From: JARRJY01 sp037388705
GTDB lineage: Bacteria; Pseudomonadota; Gammaproteobacteria; UBA6429; Thiohalophilaceae
Length of the DNA stretch: 48,740 bases
Reading direction: 5' to 3'
Assembly (NCBI GenBank): GCA_037388705.1
Contig: JARRJY010000026.1
Coordinates: forward strand, 1 to 48,740
The notes beneath the pieces were generated by a model, which did not search any database, had not been told where the DNA came from, and worked only from the letters and a program-made list of their open reading frames with translations. Positions 16,367-26,545 of the stretch are shown here, in pieces. The position numbers were made by a program, and so were the translations under genes. Numbering within the stretch: position 1 is the first letter of the stretch; each line of letters starts with the position of its first letter.

Positions 16367-17140
16367 TTATTGCTTACCTTGCGGCGCAACCTTCCAACGA
16401 ATACTCATACCATTGGAATAACGTAAATCCACACTGTTTATATTACTCATCTTCCCTGCCAGTATTTTTTTATAAACATCAATAAAATTTTGTAGCCGCA
16501 ATAACTGTTCCTTTCTACCAAGAACCAGTTCTATGCCATTATTAATTTCCAGCCTGACTGCATGACGCTTATCCATATTCACTTTATTAATAGATAAACC
16601 AATCTCTGCAAGCATTTGTTTGAAGTCATTATATTTTTTATACAGGATAAATTCTGAACCCTTTGGACCTGACCAGATGGGTAATATGTTTACCTTTGTT
16701 TCAACTTCTGGTGTAAACAGTTCGCCATGAACATTTATAAAGCCTTCTGGCTCCCATTTCGCCATCGGTTGCTGTTCTATTACCTGAATAAACAACGTTT
16801 CAGGCCAGACCCTTCTTACCGAGGCGCGTTCTACCCAGGGCAAGGCCTCTACGGCACGTTGAATTTTTTCAACATCAGTACTAAAGAATCCACCGCCTAA
16901 CAGACCAGTAACAGATTTTTGTAACATGGCCTCTGTAACGTATTTCATTTCACCCTTAATACGGATCTTGTTGACAGGCATAAATGATGGATCCTGTACC
17001 TTTTGCACCAGGGCATTTGACAGCCATAAAAATATAATTACAGCGACCAGGTAAGGTGCGTATTTCAAATAATCAATAACTTTTCGTAGTTTGACTGAAG
17101 CAATATCACGAGAAGAAATTACACTAGCCTGCGCTGACAT
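16367..17140 (-). CDS. ftsQ: Cell division protein FtsQ
   Basis: Bitopic divisome protein that recruits FtsL/FtsB. 257 aa. A cytoplasmic N-terminus is followed by one transmembrane helix (about 30-48), a POTRA domain (VNKIRIKGEMKYVTEAMLQKSV), then the FtsQ beta domain ending in WRKV-type residues. It overlaps ddl by 17 bp and precedes ftsA by 10 bp. Confidence 0.95.
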   Translation of the reverse strand: MSAQASVISSRDIASVKLRKVIDYLKYAPYLVAVIIFLWLSNALVQKVQDPSFMPVNKIRIKGEMKYVTEAMLQKSVTGLLGGGFFSTDVEKIQRAVEALPWVERASVRRVWPETLFIQVIEQQPMAKWEPEGFINVHGELFTPEVETKVNILPIWSGPKGSEFILYKKYNDFKQMLAEIGLSINKVNMDKRHAVRLEINNGIELVLGRKEQLLRLQNFIDVYKKILAGKMSNINSVDLRYSNGMSIRWKVAPQGKQ

Positions 17141-18095
17141 TATTCCCTCCGTTATCTTTTACATCACCTGATTCAAGTGTTGTTTCAAGGATCTTTACGA
17201 CCAATTGATTAAAATCAATACCAACTTCCTTGGCTGCCATAGGAACCAGGCTATGATCAGTCATACCTGGCACAGTATTGAGTTCAATGACATAAGGTTG
17301 ACCTTGTTGATCACATAAGATGTCTACCCGGCCCCAACCTTTTACACCCAGTGCATTGAAGGCTGCCAGTGCCAGGCGTTGTAACTGGGATTCTTCTTTC
17401 TGTTCGAGACCACAAGGACAAAGATACTGCGTATCATTGGTTTGGTATTTCGCTTCATAATCATAGAAAGCCCGTGGCGTTTCCAGTCGAATAACCGGTA
17501 ATGCCTGTTGCCCCAGTATTGCAACGGTATACTCTTTTCCTTCTATCCATTGTTCCGCGATGACGGCACCTTTAAATTGTGAAGCTGTGTGCCATGCTGT
17601 CTGCAACTGTTCAGCCTCATCGACACGCGTCATACCAATACTTGAACCTTCCAGTACCGGTTTAATCATTAAAGGCAAACCCAGTGATGCTACGACATAT
17701 TCAAGATCTGTATCTTCATCCAGCACCATATAAGCCGGGGTCGGTAAACTCTGGCTTTCAAGCATTTGTTTTGTTCGTAACTTATCCATTGTCAATGCAG
17801 AAGCCAGTAATCCACTACCAGTATAGGGAATATTCAAAACTTCCAGTAAACCCTGCATAACACCATCTTCACCACCTGGGCCATGCAAGATATTGAAGAC
17901 CCGGTCAAACTGGCCTGACTGCAGATCCTGTAATACGGTTTCACGTCTAACATCAATTCCATGAGCATCGATACCGCCTGCCAGTAAAGCATCAAGTACT
18001 GCCTGGCCACTGTTTAACGAGACAACACGCTCAGATGACCAGCCGCCCATCAAAACGGCAACCTTGCCAAATTTTTTCGGATCAGTCGTTGTCAT
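17124..18095 (-). CDS. ddl: D-alanine--D-alanine ligase
   Basis: ATP-grasp enzyme making the D-Ala-D-Ala dipeptide for peptidoglycan. 323 aa. Motifs are VLMGGWSSERVVSLNSG, HGPGGEDGVMQGLLE, KPVLEGSSIGM (Ser-mobile loop) and the Mg-binding ELNTVPGMTDHSLVP near the C-terminus. It starts within the stop of murB (ATGA overlap) and runs into ftsQ, the order seen in gammaproteobacterial dcw clusters (DdlB position). Confidence 0.97.
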   Translation of the reverse strand: MTTTDPKKFGKVAVLMGGWSSERVVSLNSGQAVLDALLAGGIDAHGIDVRRETVLQDLQSGQFDRVFNILHGPGGEDGVMQGLLEVLNIPYTGSGLLASALTMDKLRTKQMLESQSLPTPAYMVLDEDTDLEYVVASLGLPLMIKPVLEGSSIGMTRVDEAEQLQTAWHTASQFKGAVIAEQWIEGKEYTVAILGQQALPVIRLETPRAFYDYEAKYQTNDTQYLCPCGLEQKEESQLQRLALAAFNALGVKGWGRVDILCDQQGQPYVIELNTVPGMTDHSLVPMAAKEVGIDFNQLVVKILETTLESGDVKDNGGNNVSAG

Positions 18096-18997
18096 TGATT
18101 GACTGCCTCCTCACCCACGATATGTACTTCATGTATTAGTTCTATGTTATGCACTTGCAAAACGGTACTTTTCACTTTAGCAATAAGTGCTTCTATATCC
18201 GCTGCTGTTGCTGTGCCAGAATTAATAATAAAATTTGCATGTTTCTCAGACACACAGGCGCCACCTATACAGGTATTCTTTAAACCGGCAGATTCTATTA
18301 ATCGCGCTGCATAATCTCCTTGTGGGTTACGGAATACCGAACCTGCATTGGGTTGTTGTGTAGGCTGTGTCGCACTACGTCTTGCCAGGTAAGACTTGAT
18401 AGTTTTATTCGCCTCTTCCTTATCCCCTGCTTCTAATTGCAGCATACAGGCAACAAACCATTCATCTTCCTTACCGCGAACATGGCGGTAAGCAATTTCA
18501 AATTCATCTGGGGTACGTCTATGCAGGTTCCCCTTGCGGTCAATGGTTTCGACCTGCACCACCAGGTCCCAGGTCTCGCTACCCAGGCAACCGGCATTCA
18601 TGGCAAGTGCACCTCCCATAGTGCCCGGGATACCGCACAGAAATTCACTACCTGTTAAACCTTCCCTTGCACACATGCGGGCAACCTTGGGGCATGCAAC
18701 ACCAGCTTCAACACGCACCTGGTTGTTTTCCATAAAAATAATCTGGTTCATAACGCCGCTGGTACAAATTACAGTACCATCCAGACCACCATCACGAACC
18801 AGAAGGTTGCTACCTAACCCAACCCAGAAAACCTGCTCCCCCTCTGGTATTTGCGATAAAAATAATGACAGGTCAGCAATATCATCAGGTTGATAAAACT
18901 GCCTGGCTTTACCGCCAACGCGCCACGAGGTATGACGAGACATAGGTTCGTCATATTTCATTACACCGCGCAACTGTTGTGTTGATTCTGCCATCAT
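18092..18997 (-). CDS. murB: UDP-N-acetylenolpyruvoylglucosamine reductase MurB
   Basis: FAD enzyme that reduces enolpyruvyl-UDP-GlcNAc to UDP-MurNAc. 301 aa, matching the shorter MurB type. FAD-binding motifs are visible: HTSWRVGGKA, WVGLGSNLLVRDGG, GIPGTMGGALAMNAGC; the catalytic serine region is QPNAGSVFRNP, and the C-terminal EVHIVG contains the active Glu. It overlaps murC by an ATGA; placement between murC and ddl is common outside enterics. Confidence 0.96.
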   Translation of the reverse strand: MMAESTQQLRGVMKYDEPMSRHTSWRVGGKARQFYQPDDIADLSLFLSQIPEGEQVFWVGLGSNLLVRDGGLDGTVICTSGVMNQIIFMENNQVRVEAGVACPKVARMCAREGLTGSEFLCGIPGTMGGALAMNAGCLGSETWDLVVQVETIDRKGNLHRRTPDEFEIAYRHVRGKEDEWFVACMLQLEAGDKEEANKTIKSYLARRSATQPTQQPNAGSVFRNPQGDYAARLIESAGLKNTCIGGACVSEKHANFIINSGTATAADIEALIAKVKSTVLQVHNIELIHEVHIVGEEAVNQ

Positions 18998-20448
18998 GCT
19001 TTCAACGCTTCCTTTAACCCGGCTGCAGCCGCGCCAATATTACCCGCGCCTAAAGTTAATAAAACATCACCATCCTGTAATACACCGGACAGTACCTGGG
19101 GTATATCATCAATCTCTTCGACAAAAACCGGATCCACCTGGCCACGGTTTCGTATTGCCCTTGCCAGTGCACGACCATCTGCTCCCGCTATTGGTGTTTC
19201 ACCAGCGGGATAAACCTCCAGTAACACCAGTACATCAGTTTCAGATAACACAATGGTAAAGTCTTCGAATAAATCACGTGTACGTGTGTAACGATGGGGC
19301 TGGAATACAACCACCAGACGATTATCCGGCCAGCCTTTTCTTACAGCACTAATAGTTGCTGCCACTTCACGGGGATGATGACCATAATCATCCACATGCA
19401 GGACTTTGCCATTAGCAGTTTGGTATTCACCATAAATCTGGAAACGACGACCAATACCCTGGAAATTATCCAGCGCACTTTGGATTGCCTTGTCATTAAC
19501 GCCAACCTCATGTGCAACAGCGATTGCAGCCAGGGCATTCAGGACATTATGTTCGCCTGGCATATTGAGGGATATCTCCAGTGTTTTATGTTCTTCCGTG
19601 ACTTGATCCTGATAACTGACTTTAAAAGAGGTGCGGTTTGCATTTTGATTAATGCCATAGGCGCGGTAATCGGCCTCATCACTGAATCCATATGTCACAA
19701 CGGGACGGGTGATTTTATCCAGTAACCTTGCAACCTCCGTATCGTCGATACATAAAATAGCCAGGCCATAAAATGGAAGATGGTGTAAAAACTCGATAAA
19801 GGTCTGGCGCAGTTTATCGAAATCACCTTCATAGGTTTCCATGTGATCAGCATCGATGTTAGTGACTACCGCCATCATTGGCTGTAAATACATGAATGAA
19901 GCATCACTTTCATCCGCTTCAGCAACCAGGTATTTGCCTTCACCCAGTCGCGCATGGGTACCCGCACTGTTAAGTTTGCCACCGATGACAAAAGTAGGAT
20001 CAACTCCACCTTCCGCCAGTACACTGGCAATCAGGCTCGTGGTAGTCGTTTTACCGTGTGTTCCTGCAACCGCGATACCGTGCCTGAAGCGCATTAGTTC
20101 CGCCAGCATTTCAGCACGGGGTACGACCGGTATTCTCAGGTTATGTGCTTCAACCACCTCCGGGTTATCCGGTTTTACCGCTGTTGAGGTTACTACCACA
20201 TCACAATTCTGCACGTTACTGGCTTCATGGCCGATATATACCCTGGCACCATGTTCTGCTAAACGACGGGTCACTGCATTTTCCTGGATATCAGACCCGG
20301 TAACTTCATAACCCAGGTTAACCATTACCTCCGCTATGCCACCCATACCAACGCCGCCAATACCTACAAAGTGAATCCGACGTATACGTCGCATTAACGG
20401 GTCACCATTGGCTGTCATTTGTGACATGGTTTTAGCGGAATCAACCAT
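18994..20448 (-). CDS. murC: UDP-N-acetylmuramate--L-alanine ligase MurC
   Basis: Adds L-Ala to UDP-MurNAc. Mur ligase architecture: N-terminal Rossmann FVGIGGVGMGGIAEVM, ATP loop GTHGKTTTTSL, central NIDADHMETYEGD, and C-terminal domain with GEHNVLNALAAIAVA and DDYGHHP. The ATG at 20448 (484 aa) is preferred because TGGAGG precedes it at good spacing; a start 54 bp upstream is possible but lies deeper in murG. Overlap with murG is 8 bp. Confidence 0.96.
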   Translation of the reverse strand: MVDSAKTMSQMTANGDPLMRRIRRIHFVGIGGVGMGGIAEVMVNLGYEVTGSDIQENAVTRRLAEHGARVYIGHEASNVQNCDVVVTSTAVKPDNPEVVEAHNLRIPVVPRAEMLAELMRFRHGIAVAGTHGKTTTTSLIASVLAEGGVDPTFVIGGKLNSAGTHARLGEGKYLVAEADESDASFMYLQPMMAVVTNIDADHMETYEGDFDKLRQTFIEFLHHLPFYGLAILCIDDTEVARLLDKITRPVVTYGFSDEADYRAYGINQNANRTSFKVSYQDQVTEEHKTLEISLNMPGEHNVLNALAAIAVAHEVGVNDKAIQSALDNFQGIGRRFQIYGEYQTANGKVLHVDDYGHHPREVAATISAVRKGWPDNRLVVVFQPHRYTRTRDLFEDFTIVLSETDVLVLLEVYPAGETPIAGADGRALARAIRNRGQVDPVFVEEIDDIPQVLSGVLQDGDVLLTLGAGNIGAAAAGLKEALKA

Positions 20449-21529
20449 GTGCAACCTCCAGACAGGCATTGGCAACATCGTTTGTTGCATCCGGTTTGGC
20501 ACAGGTTCGTGCCGCCTGTGCCATTTTTAATAAGTGATCACGACCTTTGTTAATTAAATCCTGCAAACACTCACTTAATGAACTAACTGTCATTGTTTTT
20601 TGTTGCATGATGATACCTGCACCAGCATCAACCATGTATTGAGCATTTTTTGTCTGGTGATCGTCAACAGCATACGGGAACGGTATAAATATCGCGGGAA
20701 CACCAGCTGCGGAAAGTTCAGATACGGTTAATGCTCCTGCACGACATATCACGAGATCAGCCCAGCCATAGGCCTCTGCCATATCATCTATAAAGCTATC
20801 TACACGTGCATTGATTTGACTTTGCTGGTAAACATCCCTGGTTGTATCAATTTTATTTCGACCACTCTGGTGCCAGACTTCCACTTTCATTGATGCAGGC
20901 AGCTCAGCTATCGCTTTGGGTACTGTTTCATTAAGTGCCTGTGCACCCAGACTGCCACCGATAATCAGAATTCTTATGGCATCTTTATGCTCAACATATC
21001 GTTGTTCCGGTTCGGGCAAGTCAGAAATAGCTTTGCGAATCGGGTTACCTACATGTTCCGCCAACTTGTCATTGAATACCCCGGGGAATGCTTCCATCAC
21101 ACGCGTTGCAATATGACTTAATAGTTTATTTGTCATTCCAATAATTGCATTCTGTTCATGAAGGATAAGCGGACGATGCAATAACCATGCAGCAACACCA
21201 CCAGGACCTGATGCAAAACCACCCATTCCCAGTACTGAAACCGGCTTGATCTTGTGAACAATAGTTATTGCCTGTATCACGGCAAAAGTTAACCTGAAAG
21301 GTGCAAGAACCCATCCCAGTAAACCTTTACCTCTTAGACCTGATACTTTTATATAATGAATAGGAATTCCTGCCTGCGGGACAATATGTGATTCCATACC
21401 CGCCTGGGTTCCCATCCAGCTTACCTCTACACCGCGTGCACGTAATTCATCAGCGACTGCTATTGCAGGAAAAACATGTCCGCCAGTACCACCCGCCATA
21501 ATCAGCACATGAGGTTTAGCATTCACCAT
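20441..21529 (-). CDS. murG: Lipid II synthase MurG
   Basis: Peripheral GT28 glycosyltransferase that adds GlcNAc to lipid I to form lipid II. 362 aa. The GGTGGHVFPA donor-loop motif is at residues 13-22, the second glycine loop is GMGGFASGPGG, and IGGSLGAQALN and RAGALTVSEL mark the UDP-GlcNAc site. GGAGGT precedes the ATG; it overlaps ftsW by 7 bp. Confidence 0.97.
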   Translation of the reverse strand: MVNAKPHVLIMAGGTGGHVFPAIAVADELRARGVEVSWMGTQAGMESHIVPQAGIPIHYIKVSGLRGKGLLGWVLAPFRLTFAVIQAITIVHKIKPVSVLGMGGFASGPGGVAAWLLHRPLILHEQNAIIGMTNKLLSHIATRVMEAFPGVFNDKLAEHVGNPIRKAISDLPEPEQRYVEHKDAIRILIIGGSLGAQALNETVPKAIAELPASMKVEVWHQSGRNKIDTTRDVYQQSQINARVDSFIDDMAEAYGWADLVICRAGALTVSELSAAGVPAIFIPFPYAVDDHQTKNAQYMVDAGAGIIMQQKTMTVSSLSECLQDLINKGRDHLLKMAQAARTCAKPDATNDVANACLEVAHG

Positions 21530-22719
21530 GGCTTACCTCCGTTGTGCTGTGAAACACGATCACAATTACGATTTTCAAAATCCACCCGTAGTAACAGGGC
21601 AACTGCAACACACATTATGATCAGGCTGCTACCCCCATAACTCATTAAAGGCAGCGTTAATCCTTTTGTCGGTAATACTCCCATGTTTACACCGATATTG
21701 ATAAACGCCTGTAGTCCAATCCAGATACCAACCCCATATGCAAGATACCCCGCAAACGGTCGTTCACGTTCTTCAGCCATGCGTCCAATACGAAATGAGC
21801 GTAATACCAGGAAACAATACAGGCTGATAACAATCAACACAGCAATCAGCCCCATTTCTTCTGCCAGCACTGCCAGCATAAAATCAGTATGTGCTTCCGG
21901 AAGATAAAACAGTTTTTGTACACTCGAACCAAGACCTACCCCAAACCATTCACCTCTACCAAAAGCAATCAGTGCCTGTGTTAACTGGAAACCGGAATCA
22001 AATGGATCGGCCCATGGGTTGAGAAACGTGGTTAACCGCTCCATTCGGTAAGGTGAACTGACTGCCAGAACAGATAAGGCAAGCCCCAGTGATAAAACAA
22101 GTAATACGAACTGGAATATCCTGGCACCGGCCAGCCATAACATTACTGTTGCAGTAACCATCATCACTGCTACTGCTCCATAATCAGGCTCAAATAAAAG
22201 TAATAGTGCTAACAATGACAGCACTGCCATAGGTTTAATAAAGCCTGCTGCGTAGGTTCTAACTTCATTGTTATGGCGAACCAGGTATCCAGATAAATAT
22301 ATAATGACGAACAACTTAACCAGTTCCGAGGCCTGCAAGGAAATCGGCCCCAGTTGTAGCCAACGTATACTACCGTTCACCTCTCTTCCTAATCCCGGGA
22401 TAAATACCATTACGAGTAATATCATACTGGCAATAATCAGCCAAGGTCCTGACACTTCCAATAACGATAGTGGGATCTTAAACACGACATAGGCGGCGAT
22501 GATTCCCATTACTGCAAAACTTAGCTGTCGGTAAAAATAATAAAAAGGATCTGATAACTGTTTATCTGCAATGGAAATCGATGCTGAACCAACCATTACC
22601 AGTCCAACAATCAATAGCAACAAGGCAACAACCAGCAGTTTCACATCCACAACGACAAGCGGGGTGTCACCTGTAGTACGTGCTGTTTGGCGAATACGGA
22701 TTTGCTGCGTTGCCTGCAT
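21523..22719 (-). CDS. ftsW: Septal peptidoglycan glycosyltransferase FtsW
   Basis: SEDS-family polymerase working with FtsI (PBP3) at the septum. 398 aa with about ten transmembrane helices. Conserved SEDS features include SGSIRWLQLGPISLQASE-like segment (here NGSIRWLQLGPISLQASELVK), LLFEPDYGAV with the catalytic Asp, and PTKGLTLPLMSYGGSSL. It overlaps murD by one base (TAATG). Confidence 0.97.
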   Translation of the reverse strand: MQATQQIRIRQTARTTGDTPLVVVDVKLLVVALLLLIVGLVMVGSASISIADKQLSDPFYYFYRQLSFAVMGIIAAYVVFKIPLSLLEVSGPWLIIASMILLVMVFIPGLGREVNGSIRWLQLGPISLQASELVKLFVIIYLSGYLVRHNNEVRTYAAGFIKPMAVLSLLALLLLFEPDYGAVAVMMVTATVMLWLAGARIFQFVLLVLSLGLALSVLAVSSPYRMERLTTFLNPWADPFDSGFQLTQALIAFGRGEWFGVGLGSSVQKLFYLPEAHTDFMLAVLAEEMGLIAVLIVISLYCFLVLRSFRIGRMAEERERPFAGYLAYGVGIWIGLQAFINIGVNMGVLPTKGLTLPLMSYGGSSLIIMCVAVALLLRVDFENRNCDRVSQHNGGKPW

Positions 22720-24113
22720 TACGACTGCACCTCTTTCACCGCCTTGATGAAAACATTACCACGCTCTTCATAACCACTAAACATGTCAAAACTCGCGCAT
22801 GCTGGTGACAACAAAACCGCATCACCCTGTTGAGCAATACTGGCTGCTTTATTCACTGCCTCATTCATTGTGTTTACAATAAATATCTCAGCGCTACCAT
22901 CAAGCATATCTTTCAGTAGTCTACTGTCTTCGCCGAGTAAAATTACGGTACTAACCTTTTCCTGCACGGTTTCTTTTAACGGCGAGAAGTCCTGACCCTT
23001 ACCCTGTCCACCGGCAATAAGGATCAGTTGCCTGGCTTCAACACCATTAATGGCAGCCTGGGCCGCACCCACATTGGTAGCCTTGGAATCATTAAACCAG
23101 TCTACACCCTCAATATTGGCTACCCATTGGGTACGGTGAGGCAAACCGGGGAAAGCCTGTAAAGCCTGCAACATGGTATCCATTGGTAACCCTGCAGCCT
23201 GACCCAATGCCAGTGCGGCCAGTGCATTGGCAAGGTTATGCATACCTTTTATTTTCAACTTATTAACTGGTAACAGGTTCTTGTTTGCAATACATAACCA
23301 TCGCTGATTATCTTTATTACAAATACCAAACTCATTTACCACAGGCTCTTCAAGCGTAAATTCAATAATTTTATGGGATTTTGTTAAACTTTCTTTCAGC
23401 TTGATAACCTGAACATCATCCTTGTTCAGCACTACCGTACCATTACCAGAAAAGATTCTGGTTTTAGCCCGGATATATTCTTCCAGGCTGTTATAACGAT
23501 CCATGTGATCTTCACTAATATTCAACAAAGTCGAAACCATGGCATTTAATGAACTGGTTGTTTCCAGCTGAAAGCTGGAGAGTTCAAGTACATAAAAATC
23601 TGGTACTGGTTGCTCCAGTAAATCCAGCACTGGTGTGCCCAGGTTGCCACCGACGGCAACATTTAATCCTGATACCCGTACCATTTCACCCAGTAACGTG
23701 GTCACGGTACTTTTACCGTTAGAACCCGTGATAGCCAGCACCGGTGCCTCTGCAATTCTCGCGAACAACTCAACATCACCGATTACTTCTGCGCCCCGCG
23801 CCTCTGCTGCCTGTATATGAAGTTCATTTACAGACACGCCTGGGCTAACAATCAATACGTCAGCTCGTTCAAAAACTTCCTGGCTAAATGCTCCAACAAA
23901 CACGGCAATATCTGGTAATTCCTGTTTTAGCTTTTCAAGACCCGGCGGGTTATCGCGTGAATCGGTAACGGCAACCTCGATACCACGTTTATTTAAAAAA
24001 CGCGCACAGGACAAACCAGTCTTGCCGAGACCGACAATCAGTACTCTTTTACTTGCTAACGCTGTAATCGCATTACTCATCGAGTTACTCATTTTTTCCT
24101 GTAAAACACTCAT
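22719..24113 (-). CDS. murD: UDP-N-acetylmuramoylalanine--D-glutamate ligase MurD
   Basis: Adds D-Glu to UDP-MurNAc-L-Ala. Motifs: VLIVGLGKTGLSCARFL, ATP loop TGSNGKSTVTTLLGEM, NISEDHMDRY with the central Asp/His, and WFNDSKATN plus LSPACASFDMFSGYEERG in the C-terminal domain. 464 aa counted from the first ATG; two further ATGs at codons 8 and 12 are equally near the conserved start, so the first few residues are unsure. Confidence 0.96.
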   Translation of the reverse strand: MSVLQEKMSNSMSNAITALASKRVLIVGLGKTGLSCARFLNKRGIEVAVTDSRDNPPGLEKLKQELPDIAVFVGAFSQEVFERADVLIVSPGVSVNELHIQAAEARGAEVIGDVELFARIAEAPVLAITGSNGKSTVTTLLGEMVRVSGLNVAVGGNLGTPVLDLLEQPVPDFYVLELSSFQLETTSSLNAMVSTLLNISEDHMDRYNSLEEYIRAKTRIFSGNGTVVLNKDDVQVIKLKESLTKSHKIIEFTLEEPVVNEFGICNKDNQRWLCIANKNLLPVNKLKIKGMHNLANALAALALGQAAGLPMDTMLQALQAFPGLPHRTQWVANIEGVDWFNDSKATNVGAAQAAINGVEARQLILIAGGQGKGQDFSPLKETVQEKVSTVILLGEDSRLLKDMLDGSAEIFIVNTMNEAVNKAASIAQQGDAVLLSPACASFDMFSGYEERGNVFIKAVKEVQS

Positions 24114-24119
24114 CTTTGT

Positions 24120-25202
24120 TTAACGCAGTTTTAATGTTGACAACCCTACTAACACCAGAATAACTGTCACTATCCAGAAACGAACAATTACTCTTGGTTC
24201 AGGCCACCCTTTTAATTCAAAGTGATGATGGAGCGGAGCCATTCGAAAAATACGTTTACCAGTTAACTTGTAAGAAGCTACTTGCATGATGACTGAAACA
24301 GTTTCCATGACAAACACACCGCCCATGATAAAGAGCACAAGTTCCTGTCTGACCAGCACGGCAACTATTCCCAGTGCCGCACCCAGTGAAAGCGCGCCCA
24401 CGTCACCCATGAATACCTGTGCCGGGTAAGTGTTAAACCATAAGAAACCAAGACCAGCTCCAACCAGGGCCCCACAGAAAATTACCAGTTCACCTACTCC
24501 GGCCACATATGGAATACCAAGGTAGTCAGAAAATCCCGAGTGACCGGACAGATAAGCAAAAAATCCCAGGGCACCACCCACCATTACCGTTGGCAGGATA
24601 GCCAGTCCATCCAGCCCGTCGGTGAGGTTGACGGCATTACTCGAGCCGACAATGACAAAGTAGGTCAGCAAAACAAAACTGACCACTCCCAGAGAAATGG
24701 TGATATTTTTAAAGAACGGTACGATAAGTTGTGTTTCAACCGGTGAAGCTGTCTTGTAAAGATATATTGCGACCACCAGTGCACAGGCTGACTGCCAGAA
24801 ATACTTGTAACGTGCGATTAATCCTTTTGGATCCTGCTTTACAAGTTTCTTGTAATCATCCACCCATCCAATTACGCCAAACACAAACGTGACCGCTAAC
24901 ACGACCCAGACATAACGATTATTCAGATCAGACCAGAGCAAGGTACTTATTCCTATTGCCACAAGGATTAAGGCACCACCCATCGTTGGTGTCCCTGCTT
25001 TACTAAAATGTGACTCCGGCCCATCGTCACGTACGGTTTGCCCGATTTTGTAAGTACTCAGTTTTCTTATCATTACCGGGCCAATTAATAATGAAATAAC
25101 TAACGCGGTTAAAATACCCAGGATTGCGCGCATAGTCAGGTAATTGAAAACGTTAAACCCGCTGTAAAATTCTTGTAAGTATTGAGTGAGGTGATAAAGC
25201 AT
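24120..25202 (-). CDS. mraY: Phospho-N-acetylmuramoyl-pentapeptide-transferase MraY
   Basis: Ten-helix membrane enzyme that transfers phospho-MurNAc-pentapeptide to undecaprenyl phosphate, giving lipid I. Exactly 360 aa, the standard length. Signature motifs are SKAGTPTMGGALI, the Asp pair in WVDDYKKL, NLTDGLDGLA, GDVGALSLG and the HHHFELKGWPE loop. It lies between murD and murF as usual. Confidence 0.98.
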   Translation of the reverse strand: MLYHLTQYLQEFYSGFNVFNYLTMRAILGILTALVISLLIGPVMIRKLSTYKIGQTVRDDGPESHFSKAGTPTMGGALILVAIGISTLLWSDLNNRYVWVVLAVTFVFGVIGWVDDYKKLVKQDPKGLIARYKYFWQSACALVVAIYLYKTASPVETQLIVPFFKNITISLGVVSFVLLTYFVIVGSSNAVNLTDGLDGLAILPTVMVGGALGFFAYLSGHSGFSDYLGIPYVAGVGELVIFCGALVGAGLGFLWFNTYPAQVFMGDVGALSLGAALGIVAVLVRQELVLFIMGGVFVMETVSVIMQVASYKLTGKRIFRMAPLHHHFELKGWPEPRVIVRFWIVTVILVLVGLSTLKLR

Positions 25203-25214
25203 TTATTTTTTTCC

Positions 25215-26545
25215 TTATCCTGTGCTTACCGCTTCAACTATTTTTTCCATATGCATGGAACGCGAACCTTTTACCAGCAAGGTAATATGTTCATGTAATT
25301 CTTTTTTTAGCTCTTCAATCATGTCATCGTGCTGCTGGTAGCTTTCGGCACCCTGGCCAAAAGCCTTGCCAGCAAACTCGGCCAGGGGTCCCAACGTAAA
25401 CAGGCGTTGTACACCTGATTCTTTTGCCTGTTTGCCAGCCTGTTCGTGCAAGCTCCGGGATTCTTCACCCAGCTCACCCATATCACCCAGGGCAAGATAA
25501 TGCTGTCCTGAAAAGTTTTTTAATACCTCAAGTGCCACATCAAGGGATGCCGGATTGGCATTATAAGTATCATCAATTAACTGGCTGCCATTGATACCTG
25601 CTTTTAACTGAAGACGGCCTTTAACTGGCTGTATCTCTTCAAGGCCTTTTTTGATGGCGCTGACCGGAATATTGATGACGCTGCATGCAGCGATTGCTGC
25701 CAATGCATTAAAGACAGCTGCACTGAAAATGTCTGTCCCGGTGTGGAGACGGTCAATTCACTTCCTGCAGAATTCACTTCCCATGTAGCTTTCACATTTG
25801 CCTGTTCACCCAGGCCAAAATAAATTTTGTTTCGTGTGCCTGCCAGTTCATTCCAGAGAGATGCAAACTGATCATCAATATTTATTACAGCAGTTGCCTG
25901 ACTGTTTAGACCAGTAAACATCTCGCCCTTGGTCCTGGCGACACCTTGCAGACTGCCAAAACCTTCAAGGTGGGCAGCCGCCGCATTATTGACGATACCT
26001 ACATCAGGATTTGCAATATCAACCAGATAGGCAATTTCACCTGGGTGGTTGGCACCCATTTCGATAATGGCGCTGTCATGTTGCTTATTTAAGCGGAATA
26101 TTGTTAAAGGTACGCCAATGTCATTATTTAAATTGCCTTTTGTGGCCAGCACCTTACCTTGCTGAGCCAGGATTGAAGCAATCATTTCCTTGACGGTTGT
26201 CTTGCCATTACTGCCGGTAACAGCAATAACAGGAATATCAAACTGTGCACGCCAGGCTTTTGCCAGCTGAGCCAGGGCATTACGACAATCCTGTACAACA
26301 ATATAATTTTCAACACCGCTTACAGCTTTTTCCATCAGGCAGGCACTAGCACCTTGTTGAATGGCACTGACAGCAAAATCATTGGCGTCAAAGTTTTCGC
26401 CTCTCAGGGCAACAAACAGTTCTCCACCCTGCAAGGTACGTGTATCCGTACTGACACCTTCAATTAACACATCCTCACCGTGATAGTCTGTACCCAGAAT
26501 TTCTGCTACACGGGATAGTTGCATGGTGAAAGCATTCTTCCTCAT
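25215..26545 (-). pseudogene. murF: MurF, UDP-MurNAc-tripeptide--D-Ala-D-Ala ligase, interrupted by a deletion/frameshift
   Basis: The N-terminal part (26545 down to about 25716) has the Mur ligase N-domain and ATP loop GSNGKTTVKEM and reads TPGQTFSVQ. The C-terminal part continues in another frame from about 25715 (VFNALAAIAACSVINIP...DDTYNANPASLD...VKGSRSMHME) to the stop at 25215. Between them the conserved segment that includes G-x-HN is missing; by comparison with E. coli MurF about 22 nt are absent, which loses about 8 residues and shifts the frame. MurF is essential and no second copy is in the window, so an assembly or sequencing error is the likeliest cause. It overlaps murE by ATGA. 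Confidence 0.9.
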
